Source: Polytrichum commune (taxonomy: Eukaryota; Streptophyta; Polytrichopsida; Polytrichales; Polytrichaceae). From it: a stretch of DNA of 64,000 nt. Positions 10,169-19,872 of this stretch are shown in pieces. The stretch spans positions 24,364,001 through 24,428,000 of the forward strand of contig OX485804.1 of NCBI GenBank assembly GCA_950295325.1. Direction: 5' to 3'. The position numbers and the translations under genes are program-made. Under the pieces are notes generated by a model. That model saw nothing but the letters and a program-made list of their open reading frames with translations, ran no database searches and was not told the origin of the DNA. Numbering within the stretch: the first letter of the stretch is position 1; every line of letters starts with the position of its first letter.

Positions 10169-10611
10169 GACCCCCCGGAGATAGGTCGCAACCCCTCGAC
10201 CAGTGGACCTTAAACCCAGAACAAACATTTCCTCGTTTTTGACCTCAACGGGGTCTTGTGTCACACCCAACACATCCCCAGGGTTCCCACGCGTCCCTTC
10301 CGTCACCCCGATGAAAGGGACTATGACGGCGAGCTCGACACCCTCATAAACCGCAAGGTTGTCCGCGCCTGTCCCAGCCTGCGGGACTTCCTTCGCGAGG
10401 TGGTCGAGTTCGCCCACGTCGTTGTGTGGAGCTCCATGGTCATGGAGAACACGGAGCCCATCGTCGACTTCTTGTTCCGTGATCTCCCGAGCCCTTGCCT
10501 CGTCCTCGGCCAAGAGGAATGCGACGAGCTGCACAACAAGAAGGGTCAACCGGTACCCAAGTTTGGCGGTCGAGGCGGAGGACAACAGTTCCTCAAGGTC
10601 CTCCGTTCAAG
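10169..10611 (+). pseudogene. FCP/NIF-type HAD phosphatase domain, 5' half of exon 4 (copy A)
   Basis: The frame runs from the acceptor CATCACAG|GAC to the CACTA insertion point. FLVFDLNGVLCHT (about residue 1368) is HAD motif I, with DxN in place of the catalytic DxD. VVVWSSMVMENTEPIVDFL is the motif-II region of the NLI-interacting-factor/FCP1-like family, which dephosphorylates phosphoserine proteins such as the RNA polymerase II tail. The changed second Asp makes activity uncertain. A TAA at 10211-10213 lies in frame before the domain and is one C-to-T step from CAA. The exon is cut by the transposon at 10612, and its second half is at 30837. Copy B (62154-62596) is identical by eye. Confidence 0.75.
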
Positions 10612-11024
10612 CACTACTAGAGATTGTGTACAATCTAGACATGTAACAAGACATTTATTGAAGTAAACAAAGACGTGACTTAATAGCATATATTACTAGA
10701 AATTATGTTGTCTACAACATGTCTTGGGGGACCATGCCCTACACCCCATGGATCGTCTATTTGGACATAGCCAATATGTTTATGACCATTGTTTATGATG
10801 TCTAAATATACTAATTTTTTTACGGGCTCCACACTAAATTATTACTTAACGTTAAAGCGTGCATGCATGTGTAGGGTTATCATTGGTTGATATGTTGAAT
10901 AATGAGTGGTCCTATTTTTTAACAAATGAGTGTCATTTAAAAGAGATATCCACCATTAGTAAGTCCAATCCTCACCTCCCGAGCCTTGCCATCTATAAGC
11001 ACCTATAGTTATAAGTGCCTAGCC

Positions 11025-11999
11025 TGTCGCGCACCCCTCCATGAGGAGTGCCCGAAACACCATGGGCACAAGGGGGACCCCGGAGTGACACCCGGGACTT
11101 GTGGCGCCGTTGGTGAGAGGGCCCAAGTGATCCTAGTGTGGGTGAGGGCCCCGGGCGTTGGGAACGCCTCCCAGCCACGGAGACTAGGAGGCACTAGGGT
11201 AAGGCCATGAGCTATGCGTAGCTCATGGCGTGGTGATTCTAGAATGCTCAAGAACACCTCAATCTGACGTGTGAGCTAGGAGTTATGGCCATTTGAGTGG
11301 GGCGCTGTCCCGGGACAGCGCCCTGGTACAGCAGTGCCTGGGAGAGATTCCCGGGACTGCCAAGGTTCAAGCAGGCATAACTTCCTCATTACTTGCCTGA
11401 ATGGGGCAAGTGAGGAGTCCATGGGCATCTACGTGAAGCGTAGATGAGGATGGAGTGGTTGGTTGTTATGATCAGACTTCATACAAGGAAGTTATGATGG
11501 TCTGAAGCTGCTGGGGGGGTTCTAGGCCCAGCAGCTAAAGGAAAGTGTCCACTTGGCCCCAACTCTTGGTAGAGAGACAAGAGGTTGGTTGACGGTGGGG
11601 TAGGGGCCCCGCGTAAAGTCCTAGAGGCTTATATGGGTGAGGTGGTGTGGCCTCACCCACCCGAGGCCAAACGGCAAGGCCTCCATGGGCATTGGCCCAT
11701 TGTGAGGCCATAGTTGCCTAGTATGGTTCGGGTTGTTGTAGTGTTGCTCCGGCAATGCGATGATCAACATGGGATTGGACTTCCATGGATGGAAGTCCAC
11801 ATCTAGGAATGGGTTACCGATTAAGGGGTGAGTCCCGAAAGCAAAGTAGGAGGGTTGGTTTCCCTCCTATGAACTATAAGGTCCGGGGTAGGAGGAGCTA
11901 ACCATTAGCATGGCGGAATGCGAATGGTTAGCGCTCGTAACCTTTGCTAAAATTGAAAATTGGCAAGATGGTCAAGGGGGACTAGCAAGGGTTGCGACA
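11025..11999 (+). repeat. 5' LTR of the chromovirus
   Basis: 975 bp, TG...CA ends with the inverted termini TGTCGC/GCGACA. By eye I see no difference from the 3' LTR at 17100-18074. It contains a GC-rich hairpin GGCGCTGTCCCGGGACAGCGCC near 11300, split here only by its centre, and a perfect inverted repeat GACTTCCATGGATGGAAGTC near 11777. Confidence 0.95.
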
Positions 12000-12001
12000 C
12001 T

Positions 12002-12013
12002 TGGTATCAGAGC
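12002..12013 (+). promoter_or_regulatory. Primer-binding site for initiator tRNA-Met
   Basis: TGGTATCAGAGC lies two bases after the 5' LTR. It matches the 3' end complement of plant initiator tRNA-Met, the usual primer of Ty3/gypsy and Ty1/copia elements in plants. Confidence 0.95.
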
Positions 12014-12019
12014 AGGGTT

Positions 12020-13100
12020 CCAAGTTTTGAGCTCGCACTTTGAGGGAAACATGGCTATCAAAAATGCGGGTTATGATGGTGAGCCCGGGGTTTCCAAAAG
12101 GTTGTGAGGCTCAAATTGGAACAAGGATCATGTGCAAGTGGAATTTGACCATACCATTGGTTCTAATGACAATGGTGGGCATGAGGGTGGATTTGGTAAG
12201 GAAAATGGAGGAGTGCTTTGAAAGGGCTCCCTCAAACCTCAAAAAACATTTGGGGCCTAGAATACCGAAAGCACCCAAAACCTTGGAGGGCATTAATGTT
12301 GGATTGAAATTCCAATTTGAAATGCTTGGAAGGTATTGATGTTGGAATGAATTTGGTGCTAATGAGGCACCCGGGGCCTCTTAAGGCCTATGTGCGCTAT
12401 TCAAATGCACAAATGAAGGATACACCTAAAACGGACGAGCTTTCTAAGAAATGCACCGTTTTAGGTGGGGTTTTAAAAGCGGATGGTGGATGCCTTGTTT
12501 AAGTCCCTAAGGCTTCTTGAGGACATGGTGGGGACCATCAAGTTTGCAAGAGCATTGAAGCCGATGGTCCCAAAGAGAAGTTTGGCGGCGCATCACCACA
12601 AGTGGCTTTAGCCAAAGTAGGTCCCAAAGAAATGAGTGCAAATTGTTTGGTCCATTTTACTTAGGCAAAACATGTTGGTGCCGCGGACGGAATGTTGAAA
12701 GGTGGCTTTATGCTTCGAAAGCAAATCATACTTGTGCCACGGACGGAATGTTGGGAGGTGGGTTTGTCCTACCAAGGCAATTCATGTTCGTGCCGCGGAT
12801 GGAGTGTGGGAAGGTGGCTTTGTGCTACCAAGGCAAAACATGTTTGTTTTGCGGACAAGCTATTAGAAATTGGTTTTGTGGCACCAACCCAATTTGTCCC
12901 GCGGACGAAATGTTTAAAGTTGGCTTTGCGGACCAAGCCAAGCCAAGTTGCCGAGGACCGAATGTAAGACGATGGCATTGTGGCCAAGGCTAGTAGCCTT
13001 AAGCCAAGGCCAAATCTTTTGTACCTTGAGGCTCAATGAATGGGAGAAATGTCTCATGTGTTGCCAAAGAGGCTACCATTCCTTCTTGAGCCCAAAACTC
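12020..13100 (+). other. Degenerate gag-side region of the chromovirus with a 57-bp tandem repeat
   Basis: No intact gag. At about 12664-12945 there are five degenerate units of roughly 57 bp, each with (G)CCGCGGACGGAATGT and GGTGGCTTTGTGCTACCAA. In translation this gives recurring Cys/Arg-rich blocks, but they are not a CCHC knuckle. The rest shows short gag-like fragments only. Confidence 0.5.
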
Positions 13101-13116
13101 ATAAGGGAGTTGGGGC

Positions 13117-13610
13117 TTGCCGATTGATAGAGAAAGCAAGCCCACCAAGGTGCGGTTTGGAAAGGGCGAACCGCATGAGACAAAGGAGGCCGCGATGCAT
13201 GTAACCTTTCAATGTGGGACATTGGATTTTTGTCAAAATTTCACACCATGTGAAATAGATGAAATGCATGTCATTGTGAAGGCCGCCTACTTTGAAACTC
13301 ACATGATAGATGTGAGATGCAAGCCGGTGAGCATTATGATGTGTCATAATGGCAAAGAATTGAAGTTCAAATTGACAAGGACTCCTATGGTAGGAGGACC
13401 CAAGTTGAATTTGGTCTTAATGGACCAAATGAAAAATAGAAAACATAATGGTCGTGGTTCAATTGGAGCAACTCCAAGGAATGTATGGGGAGGCTAGGAA
13501 AGATGGGCCTCCTCCAAACCACATTGGTGGGATGTTGGTGAGATACAAGGATGTATTCACCAATGTGTTGCCCAAAAAGTTACCGCCAAGAAGTGAAAAA
13601 TAACTTTGCT
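13117..13610 (+). pseudogene. Protease-like segment and first residues of reverse transcriptase
   Basis: 13117-13497 is open. It encodes a beta-rich segment with HMIDVRCKPVSIMMCHNGKELKFKL, placed where the retropepsin domain and its linker are found. After a stop the frame gives YKDVFTNVLPKKLPPRSE, the usual start of Ty3/gypsy RT. The sequence then jumps at about 13606 to the C-terminal end of RT (EIEFLRYVVTKE), so the roughly 450 bp that should hold the palm with the YxDD motif are missing. Confidence 0.65.
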
Positions 13611-14810
13611 CAACGAGAGATTGAGTTCTTGAGGTATGTGGTGACAAAGGAAGTTGGTGGACGAACATGAAGAATGTCAAGGCAATCCAAGAAGAGAATT
13701 GGCCCTTGATTCAAGAAAAGGGCTAAGGTCATTTGTTGGCCTAGACAACTACTACCACCACTTCATTCATGGTTTTTCTAAGGTTGCTAGAACCTTAGTC
13801 AACATGTTGGAAAAAATGGCTATCCCAAGAGTGGGATGAGCCTTGTCACCAAGCCTTTGGGGAGCTCAAGAGTAAGTTCTCTTCACAACATGTGGTTAAG
13901 TTTCCGGGTTTTCATGAGCATGTTGAGGTGCACATGAAGGCGAAGGACTTTACCATTGGCGGATGTTGATCCAAGATGGATGACCATTGCTTATAGGAGC
14001 ATTAAGCTCCATGGTTGTAGAAGCTTGTCCAACTTGTGCAAGAAATGGCTATCCCAAGAGTGGGATGAGCCTTGCCACCAAGTCTTTGAGTAGCTTAAGA
14101 CCAAGTTCCTCTTTGCCACCCGTGTTCAAGTTCGCAGAGCTTGAAAAACCTTTTGAGGTGCATACGGGGGGCGAGTGACTTTACCATTGGCGGATGTTGA
14201 TGCAAGATGGATGGCCATTGCATATGAGAGCATAAAGCTCGATGGTTCTCCCACCTTGTCCGACTTGTGGAAGAAATGGCTATCCCAAGAGTGGGATGAT
14301 GTTTGTCACGAGTCTTTGGGGAGCTTAGGAGCAAGTTCTCTTCGCCGCCCGTGCTCAAGTTCGCGGAGCTTGACAAGCCTTTTGAGGTGCATAAGGGGGT
14401 GAGTGCCTTTGCCAATGGTGGATTATATGTACGATGGATGGCCATTGCATTTGGGAGCATGAAGCTCGATGGTTGTCAAAGAAGACAACCAACTGATGAC
14501 AAAGAACTTCTTTGCCGTAGTGCATTGCTTGAAGACGTGGCGACACTATTTGGGGTCGCACAAAGCAAAGGTCTACATGGACAATGTGTCCTAAAAGTAT
14601 TTTAACATACAAGCGCAAGTGAGCGCCAAGTCATTGCAGTGGCATGATAGTTGGGCGCTTATGGAGGTGGATTTGATCCACAAACTGGACCATGGAAATG
14701 TGGTGCCGGATGCGCGAAGTAGACCGGAAGAGTTCCAAGCAATGAGAACCATCCAAACCTTGTGGCTAATGTGTGCCGGCGAAGAAAACTTGTGATGCAA
14801 GATACAGGAG
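13611..14810 (+). pseudogene. RT C-terminus and tandemly triplicated RNase H segment
   Basis: 13715-13800 encodes LRSFVGLDNYYHHFIHGFSK, the RT/RNase H connection. From 13814 a 230-bp unit occurs three times (13814, 14043, 14274), each starting AAATGGCTATCCCAAGAGTG and encoding WDE..HQ.F.ELK.KFSS..V.KF, the start of the RNase H domain. The third copy runs into ELLCRS..L.DVATLFG..KAKVYMDN, the domain's end. Many stops make it non-functional. Confidence 0.75.
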
Positions 14811-14867
14811 GGGTAAATTAACTACCCCGAGGCACAAAGGCTTTTAGGTGAGCTTCGCAAGAGCAAG

Positions 14868-15740
14868 GTGCTTAAAGAGGTTAAGTTGGTGGACGGATTG
14901 TTCAAGTGCAAGCAAAGTTGGGTGTATGTGCCACAAGGCAAGTTGAGGCTATCGGTTTTGAAGGAGGAATATGATAGTCCTATTGCCGGCCATAGAGGAG
15001 AAAAAGAAAACCACCATAGAATGGTGTCAAAGAGGTACCATTGGCGGTGCATAAAGTAGGATATAACCCACTTTGTGAAGGCGTGAATAAAGTGCCAAGT
15101 GAACCGAGCCTCTTACCAAAAGCAAGGCGGTTTCTCGCAACCGTTGCCTATCCCGTCGGCGCCATGGCATAGTATGTGCATGGACTTGATCACAAGTTTG
15201 CCGGAGTCACATGGGTATGATGCCATCTTGTTGATGGTAGAGCGGTTTGCCAAGTTGGGATACATGGTGCCGATTATGGGAACCGCCACCGCGTTGGAGA
15301 CCGCATAGCCTTTTCTCAAAGGATGGTTGAGGCACCACGGGTTGCCAAGAGTGATTGTGTGGGATCAAGATCCAAAGTTCACAAGTGCATTTTCAATGCA
15401 TTTCTCTAAGGAGGTCGGAATGAAACTAAGGTTTAGCACGGCCTTGCATTCCCAAATGAATGGGAAAGCGGAGCATGTGAATGGAGTCTTGAAGCAATAC
15501 TTGAGCAACTTGGTGGGGGCGGACCAAGGAGATTGGGCGGACTATGTGGGTCGAGCGGATTGTAATTGCAATGTAGCCACGCACTTGGCTACCAAGGGGT
15601 GGTCTTTCGTGGTGGCTTATGGAGTGGATGCGCTCCAACCTATTAACCTAGCTCTCGAGGGGGCACATTCAACACTAGAGTTCAACCAAGATGGTGAGGA
15701 CTTGCCAAGGATGGTAAACAAGTCTTGGAGATGACCAAGT
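14868..15740 (+). pseudogene. Integrase (zinc-binding and core domains), broken
   Basis: 14868-15060 carries the zinc-binding region, with YDSPIAGHRGEKENHHRM in place of the usual HH-CC spacing. 15099-15308 carries the core start with CMDLITSLPESHGYDAILLMV (first catalytic Asp). 15327-15734 continues with VIVWDQDPKFTS (second Asp) and HSQMNGKAEHVNGVLKQYL (catalytic Glu). Stops at about 15057, 15084 and 15306 interrupt it. The TAG at 15306 stands where relatives have Gln (ETAQ.FL). Confidence 0.85.
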
Positions 15741-15879
15741 TGTTGGTGGAGAAAGCCCGAAGGTGCTACGGAGTGCAAATCAATGCCGGAAGACGCGAAG
15801 TGGAGTATGAGGTGGGCCAATAAGGTGTTGTTGAATGTGGACAACTTCACCTTGCCCAAAGGCCTTACTCCAAACGTTC

Positions 15880-16284
15880 ATGTCCAAAATTGGAGCTTCG
15901 TTTTCCATTGTGGAACAAGTGTTCAAGGACATGTATAAGTTGGAATTACCGCCCGAGATCAAAGTGCATCCGACATTTCATGTCTCATAACAAAAGTCAT
16001 TTTAGGACGACACCTTGTGGCCCGATCACAAGCAAGTGATTAGGCCAAGTCCCGACCTTGTGGAGGTCATTTAGAACATGAGGTAAGAGGTCATCTTCAA
16101 GTGTAGGAAGCCCAAGTGAAAATGAAAGAAAATGTACAAAGGAGTACTTGGTGAAATGGTGAGGATACCATGAGAAAGAAACCGCTTGGGTGGCGGCAAG
16201 AGACATGGTCAACACCAATGAATTGGTGAAGCACTTTGAAGAAACTAAGGCTAGACATTCCAATAAAATGAAGCGTAGGCATTG
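15880..16284 (+). pseudogene. Chromodomain-containing integrase C-terminus
   Basis: Encodes LPPEIKVHPTFHVS (the integrase C-terminal GPY/F-adjacent block), then KEYLVKW*GYHEKETAWVAARDM, a recognisable chromodomain with its aromatic residues, followed by LVKHFEET. A chromodomain here identifies the element as a chromovirus. An in-frame TGA lies inside the chromodomain. Confidence 0.8.
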
Positions 16285-16289
16285 ATGAG

Positions 16290-17083
16290 GACATCAATCT
16301 CCTTTAGTGGGGGAGAGACGCTAGTAGCACACTTAGCTTCGAGGTTAATTGCTCCACAACATGAACTTGTTCTTTGGCTTGAGGGAATAAAGTCCAAACT
16401 TTAGTGGTGCAAAGAGAAAAGTATGAGATGAGGTCCTAGTCTTGTACTTGTGCTTGGTTAATGGAAGAGGGGGAATAGACATGCCAAACTAGGTTGGGTA
16501 AGCCGAGTAATTGGGGGCCATGGCTTGGAGGGGCCTTGGATAAAACCAAGAAACTTCTTAGTTGTGGGCTTGTCCGGGCGGGGACAAGGTGATGGCGCGT
16601 GCTCATAAAAGTGCTACCCGCGAGCGAACGAAAGTTGGCGCATGGGAGTCATGAACCCATGTCTCGAAAGAGCAAAGTGGGAACCAAGTCGGGCGGGACT
16701 GGGCATCACCCCCGTGCGATCGAGGCGTGGCTTAACAATGGAAAGCCATCTCGGAGTTGCAACCGAGACAACTTAGTGGAAGCGTTGAGGTCTCGCCTAG
16801 ATGTGTCACGTTAGGCTAGTGGAGCCTAACGGGGGAGGCCCCAAAGTAGGGGCAACCCAAGTGAGTCCCAAAGTAGGTGGGTCTAGTATAGGTTAGGTCC
16901 TTGGATGAGAGATCCAAGGTCGCTAACGGACCACCTAGGAACGACACCTTTGGGACTATGCCAAATTTGAAGATGCATTGTGGGGGTCGCGCCCTAAGGT
17001 AAACACAATGCCGCACCATAGAGGATGGCAACTTGAGAATTGGTGTGCCGACTACGAGTATAGTCGATGAGGGCATCGACTCC
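16290..17083 (+). other. 3' non-coding region of the chromovirus
   Basis: About 800 bp between the integrase/chromodomain and the polypurine tract. It has no recognised domain and only short fortuitous open frames. Confidence 0.5.
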
Positions 17084-17099
17084 GTTTGGTGGGGGTGAG
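17084..17099 (+). promoter_or_regulatory. Polypurine tract
   Basis: GTTTGGTGGGGGTGAG immediately precedes the 3' LTR, the normal place and composition for the plus-strand primer. The TTTGGTGGGGGAGAG type is common in plant gypsy elements. Confidence 0.85.
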
Positions 17100-18074
17100 T
17101 GTCGCGCACCCCTCCATGAGGAGTGCCCGAAACACCATGGGCACAAGGGGGACCCCGGAGTGACACCCGGGACTTGTGGCGCCGTTGGTGAGAGGGCCCA
17201 AGTGATCCTAGTGTGGGTGAGGGCCCCGGGCGTTGGGAACGCCTCCCAGCCACGGAGACTAGGAGGCACTAGGGTAAGGCCATGAGCTATGCGTAGCTCA
17301 TGGCGTGGTGATTCTAGAATGCTCAAGAACACCTCAATCTGACGTGTGAGCTAGGAGTTATGGCCATTTGAGTGGGGCGCTGTCCCGGGACAGCGCCCTG
17401 GTACAGCAGTGCCTGGGAGAGATTCCCGGGACTGCCAAGGTTCAAGCAGGCATAACTTCCTCATTACTTGCCTGAATGGGGCAAGTGAGGAGTCCATGGG
17501 CATCTACGTGAAGCGTAGATGAGGATGGAGTGGTTGGTTGTTATGATCAGACTTCATACAAGGAAGTTATGATGGTCTGAAGCTGCTGGGGGGGTTCTAG
17601 GCCCAGCAGCTAAAGGAAAGTGTCCACTTGGCCCCAACTCTTGGTAGAGAGACAAGAGGTTGGTTGACGGTGGGGTAGGGGCCCCGCGTAAAGTCCTAGA
17701 GGCTTATATGGGTGAGGTGGTGTGGCCTCACCCACCCGAGGCCAAACGGCAAGGCCTCCATGGGCATTGGCCCATTGTGAGGCCATAGTTGCCTAGTATG
17801 GTTCGGGTTGTTGTAGTGTTGCTCCGGCAATGCGATGATCAACATGGGATTGGACTTCCATGGATGGAAGTCCACATCTAGGAATGGGTTACCGATTAAG
17901 GGGTGAGTCCCGAAAGCAAAGTAGGAGGGTTGGTTTCCCTCCTATGAACTATAAGGTCCGGGGTAGGAGGAGCTAACCATTAGCATGGCGGAATGCGAAT
18001 GGTTAGCGCTCGTAACCTTTGCTAAAATTGAAAATTGGCAAGATGGTCAAGGGGGACTAGCAAGGGTTGCGACA
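17100..18074 (+). repeat. 3' LTR of the chromovirus
   Basis: 975 bp, ending GCGACA just before the right TAGCC duplication. It is the same as 11025-11999 by visual comparison, so insertion was recent. Confidence 0.95.
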
Positions 18075-19872
18075 TAGCCACTTACTTAGTAGGCTAAGCC
18101 AAGGGCGGGGGCCAAGGGATTAGATCCTTCAACCTCTTGGCTCCCACATAGAGGCCTTAGCCACTAAGCCACCACTCCACGCATGATATACTAGAAGTAT
18201 TTAAAACATTTGTATATAGAGGCCCCAAGTGACTCTTTATTTTTTATTTATTGTATACAATATAATATCAACTATATACGGCATATATTATTTATTGTTT
18301 ATTATTTACTGCTTATAATTTATTATCCAATATTCACTATAAAAAAATCCTGTTTTTTGTGACGTAAAAAAAAACGGGAGTGCGCGTTCACTTTGACATG
18401 GAGGTTCTTCTCTTGGACGTCACCTAAAATCCGTCATGTCAGACAGGAGAAAAACGCGTCGTGGACATGCGAAAACATGGGGAATTTCAGCACGTTTTTA
18501 TGTGACGTCACATAAAACATGGTGTTCCATAGTGTCCACGTGAAGACACGTGGACGCCACTGGCATGCCATGCAAGCATGTTTTTTGCGGGCAGTGCCAC
18601 GTCGGCACGCTTTTTTTTCCACCCCCTTGGTGACGTGGATGGCCTCGTGGACCCTCTTGAGATGATGTGGAATGCGATTAAAAACTGACGTGGCATTCGT
18701 TGTTGCTGACGTGGACATTGCATTACGTGGCGATGTGTGCTGTTACCGACGTCCTCTGCGACACGAAAATGTCACATGAGACATTTTCCTCGACGTATGC
18801 ATGTATTTTTTGGGTGTTTTCGGGGTGACTTTTAGTTTTCTTGGACATCCTTTTTGACAGTGGGATGTTATGTGTGACATCAAATGGGGCATTACAAATT
18901 ATGGGGATGTCCTCTGGCCAAAACCACAGCTTGTTTGGGAGTGATGATGCCGTTTTCAAGCTTAGTCCGCCTTGACGTGGCTGATTGCCTCAAATTCTCA
19001 AACACATTACTGACATCAAGTTGTTTGGCTATTAGCAGGACCAAATGTCAGATGCCCGTCACTTATGCCATCTACGAGAACAAACACCGACGTCAACTGT
19101 TCCACCAGACAGTCGGAACAGACACAAAGAACGCGTGGAACAAATGTACACCAATGCTTTCCAATTCCGTAAATGCAACGTTTTCATTGATACAACATAT
19201 TGCAACCAAGAGGCTGCATTTACACATCAATCGCTAGTTGCCCAAAAACTTAAACATTGTCCATGATCGAGGCATCCATGTCTATAGTCGCGAGTCTACA
19301 CCTCCACGACTAAGTGGATAATTCATGAGCACTCGAATGGAGAGCCGCGTCGTTATTGAGAACGTCCACTCATTTCCCATTTTGTGTCTGTGCCTTCGTA
19401 CTAGTCCCCACCTGCCCCATTCCACCACCATTCACAAAACCGCATGAATTACATTAGTGGTCATCCGAACATGAAATGGACTCACACGAACGACGTGACT
19501 ATATTCGAGTGCTCCACACTCCTCCTGCAATCATGCAAGCAATGTAGGCATGCAAACACTAGTTCCCTCACCTTCGCAAGATTTTGGAGAGGTTTAGGCA
19601 AACCAACCGCTTTTGGTGCACCGAGTTTGGCCATTGAGGATTTCGCTTGTGCGCTTCTACCCGCATGGCGGGGTCGGCCACCTGACTCCTCCGGTACAGG
19701 CACCTCATCCTGTAATAGCATTCCGCATTAGTACTCGGAGGTTTCAAATTATGGTCGTTCTGTTCTGCGATAATTCAAACTGTCAAGGCAAACGTCCAGC
19801 CTAATGTACATGTTGACATCCTCAATGACACCACGAAGAACATGCCAGACAAATATATGAAGGTATAATTTT

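Larger units (their letters stand above)
11025..18074 (+). mobile_element. Non-autonomous Ty3/gypsy chromovirus with LTRs that look identical
   Basis: Two 975-bp LTRs (TGTCGC...GCGACA) flank a 5.1-kb interior, with target-site duplication TAGCC at 11020-11024 and 18075-18079. Copy B has a single TAGCC at the matching place (63005-63009), an exact empty site. The interior order is protease-like, RT fragment, RNase H, integrase, chromodomain, which is the chromovirus order. The reading frame is broken by many stops and the RT catalytic core is missing. Identical LTRs with a ruined interior mean it moved recently using proteins supplied by another element. Confidence 0.95.
1..19070. repeat. Copy A of a large duplicated segment
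   Basis: Base 1 matches base 55002, and homology continues to base 19070, which matches the window end at 64000. The offset is 55001 at the start, 54028 over the first large exon, 51985 from 9331 to 11024, and 44930 after the chromovirus. The offset changes are explained by an LTR-like insertion at 1147-2215 (A only), a 2042-bp deletion in B matching A 7289-9330, and the chromovirus 11025-18074 (A only). Identity is uneven: near-perfect over 3540-5745 and after 9331, clearly lower over 1-3500 and 5745-7288. The left end of the segment lies outside the window. A haplotype-duplication assembly artefact is a possible alternative. Confidence 0.95.

Noticed and set aside
10986-11257. Open frames inside the LTRs
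   Set aside because: The same short frames occur in each LTR copy, on both strands, and carry no known domain. LTRs are non-coding here.
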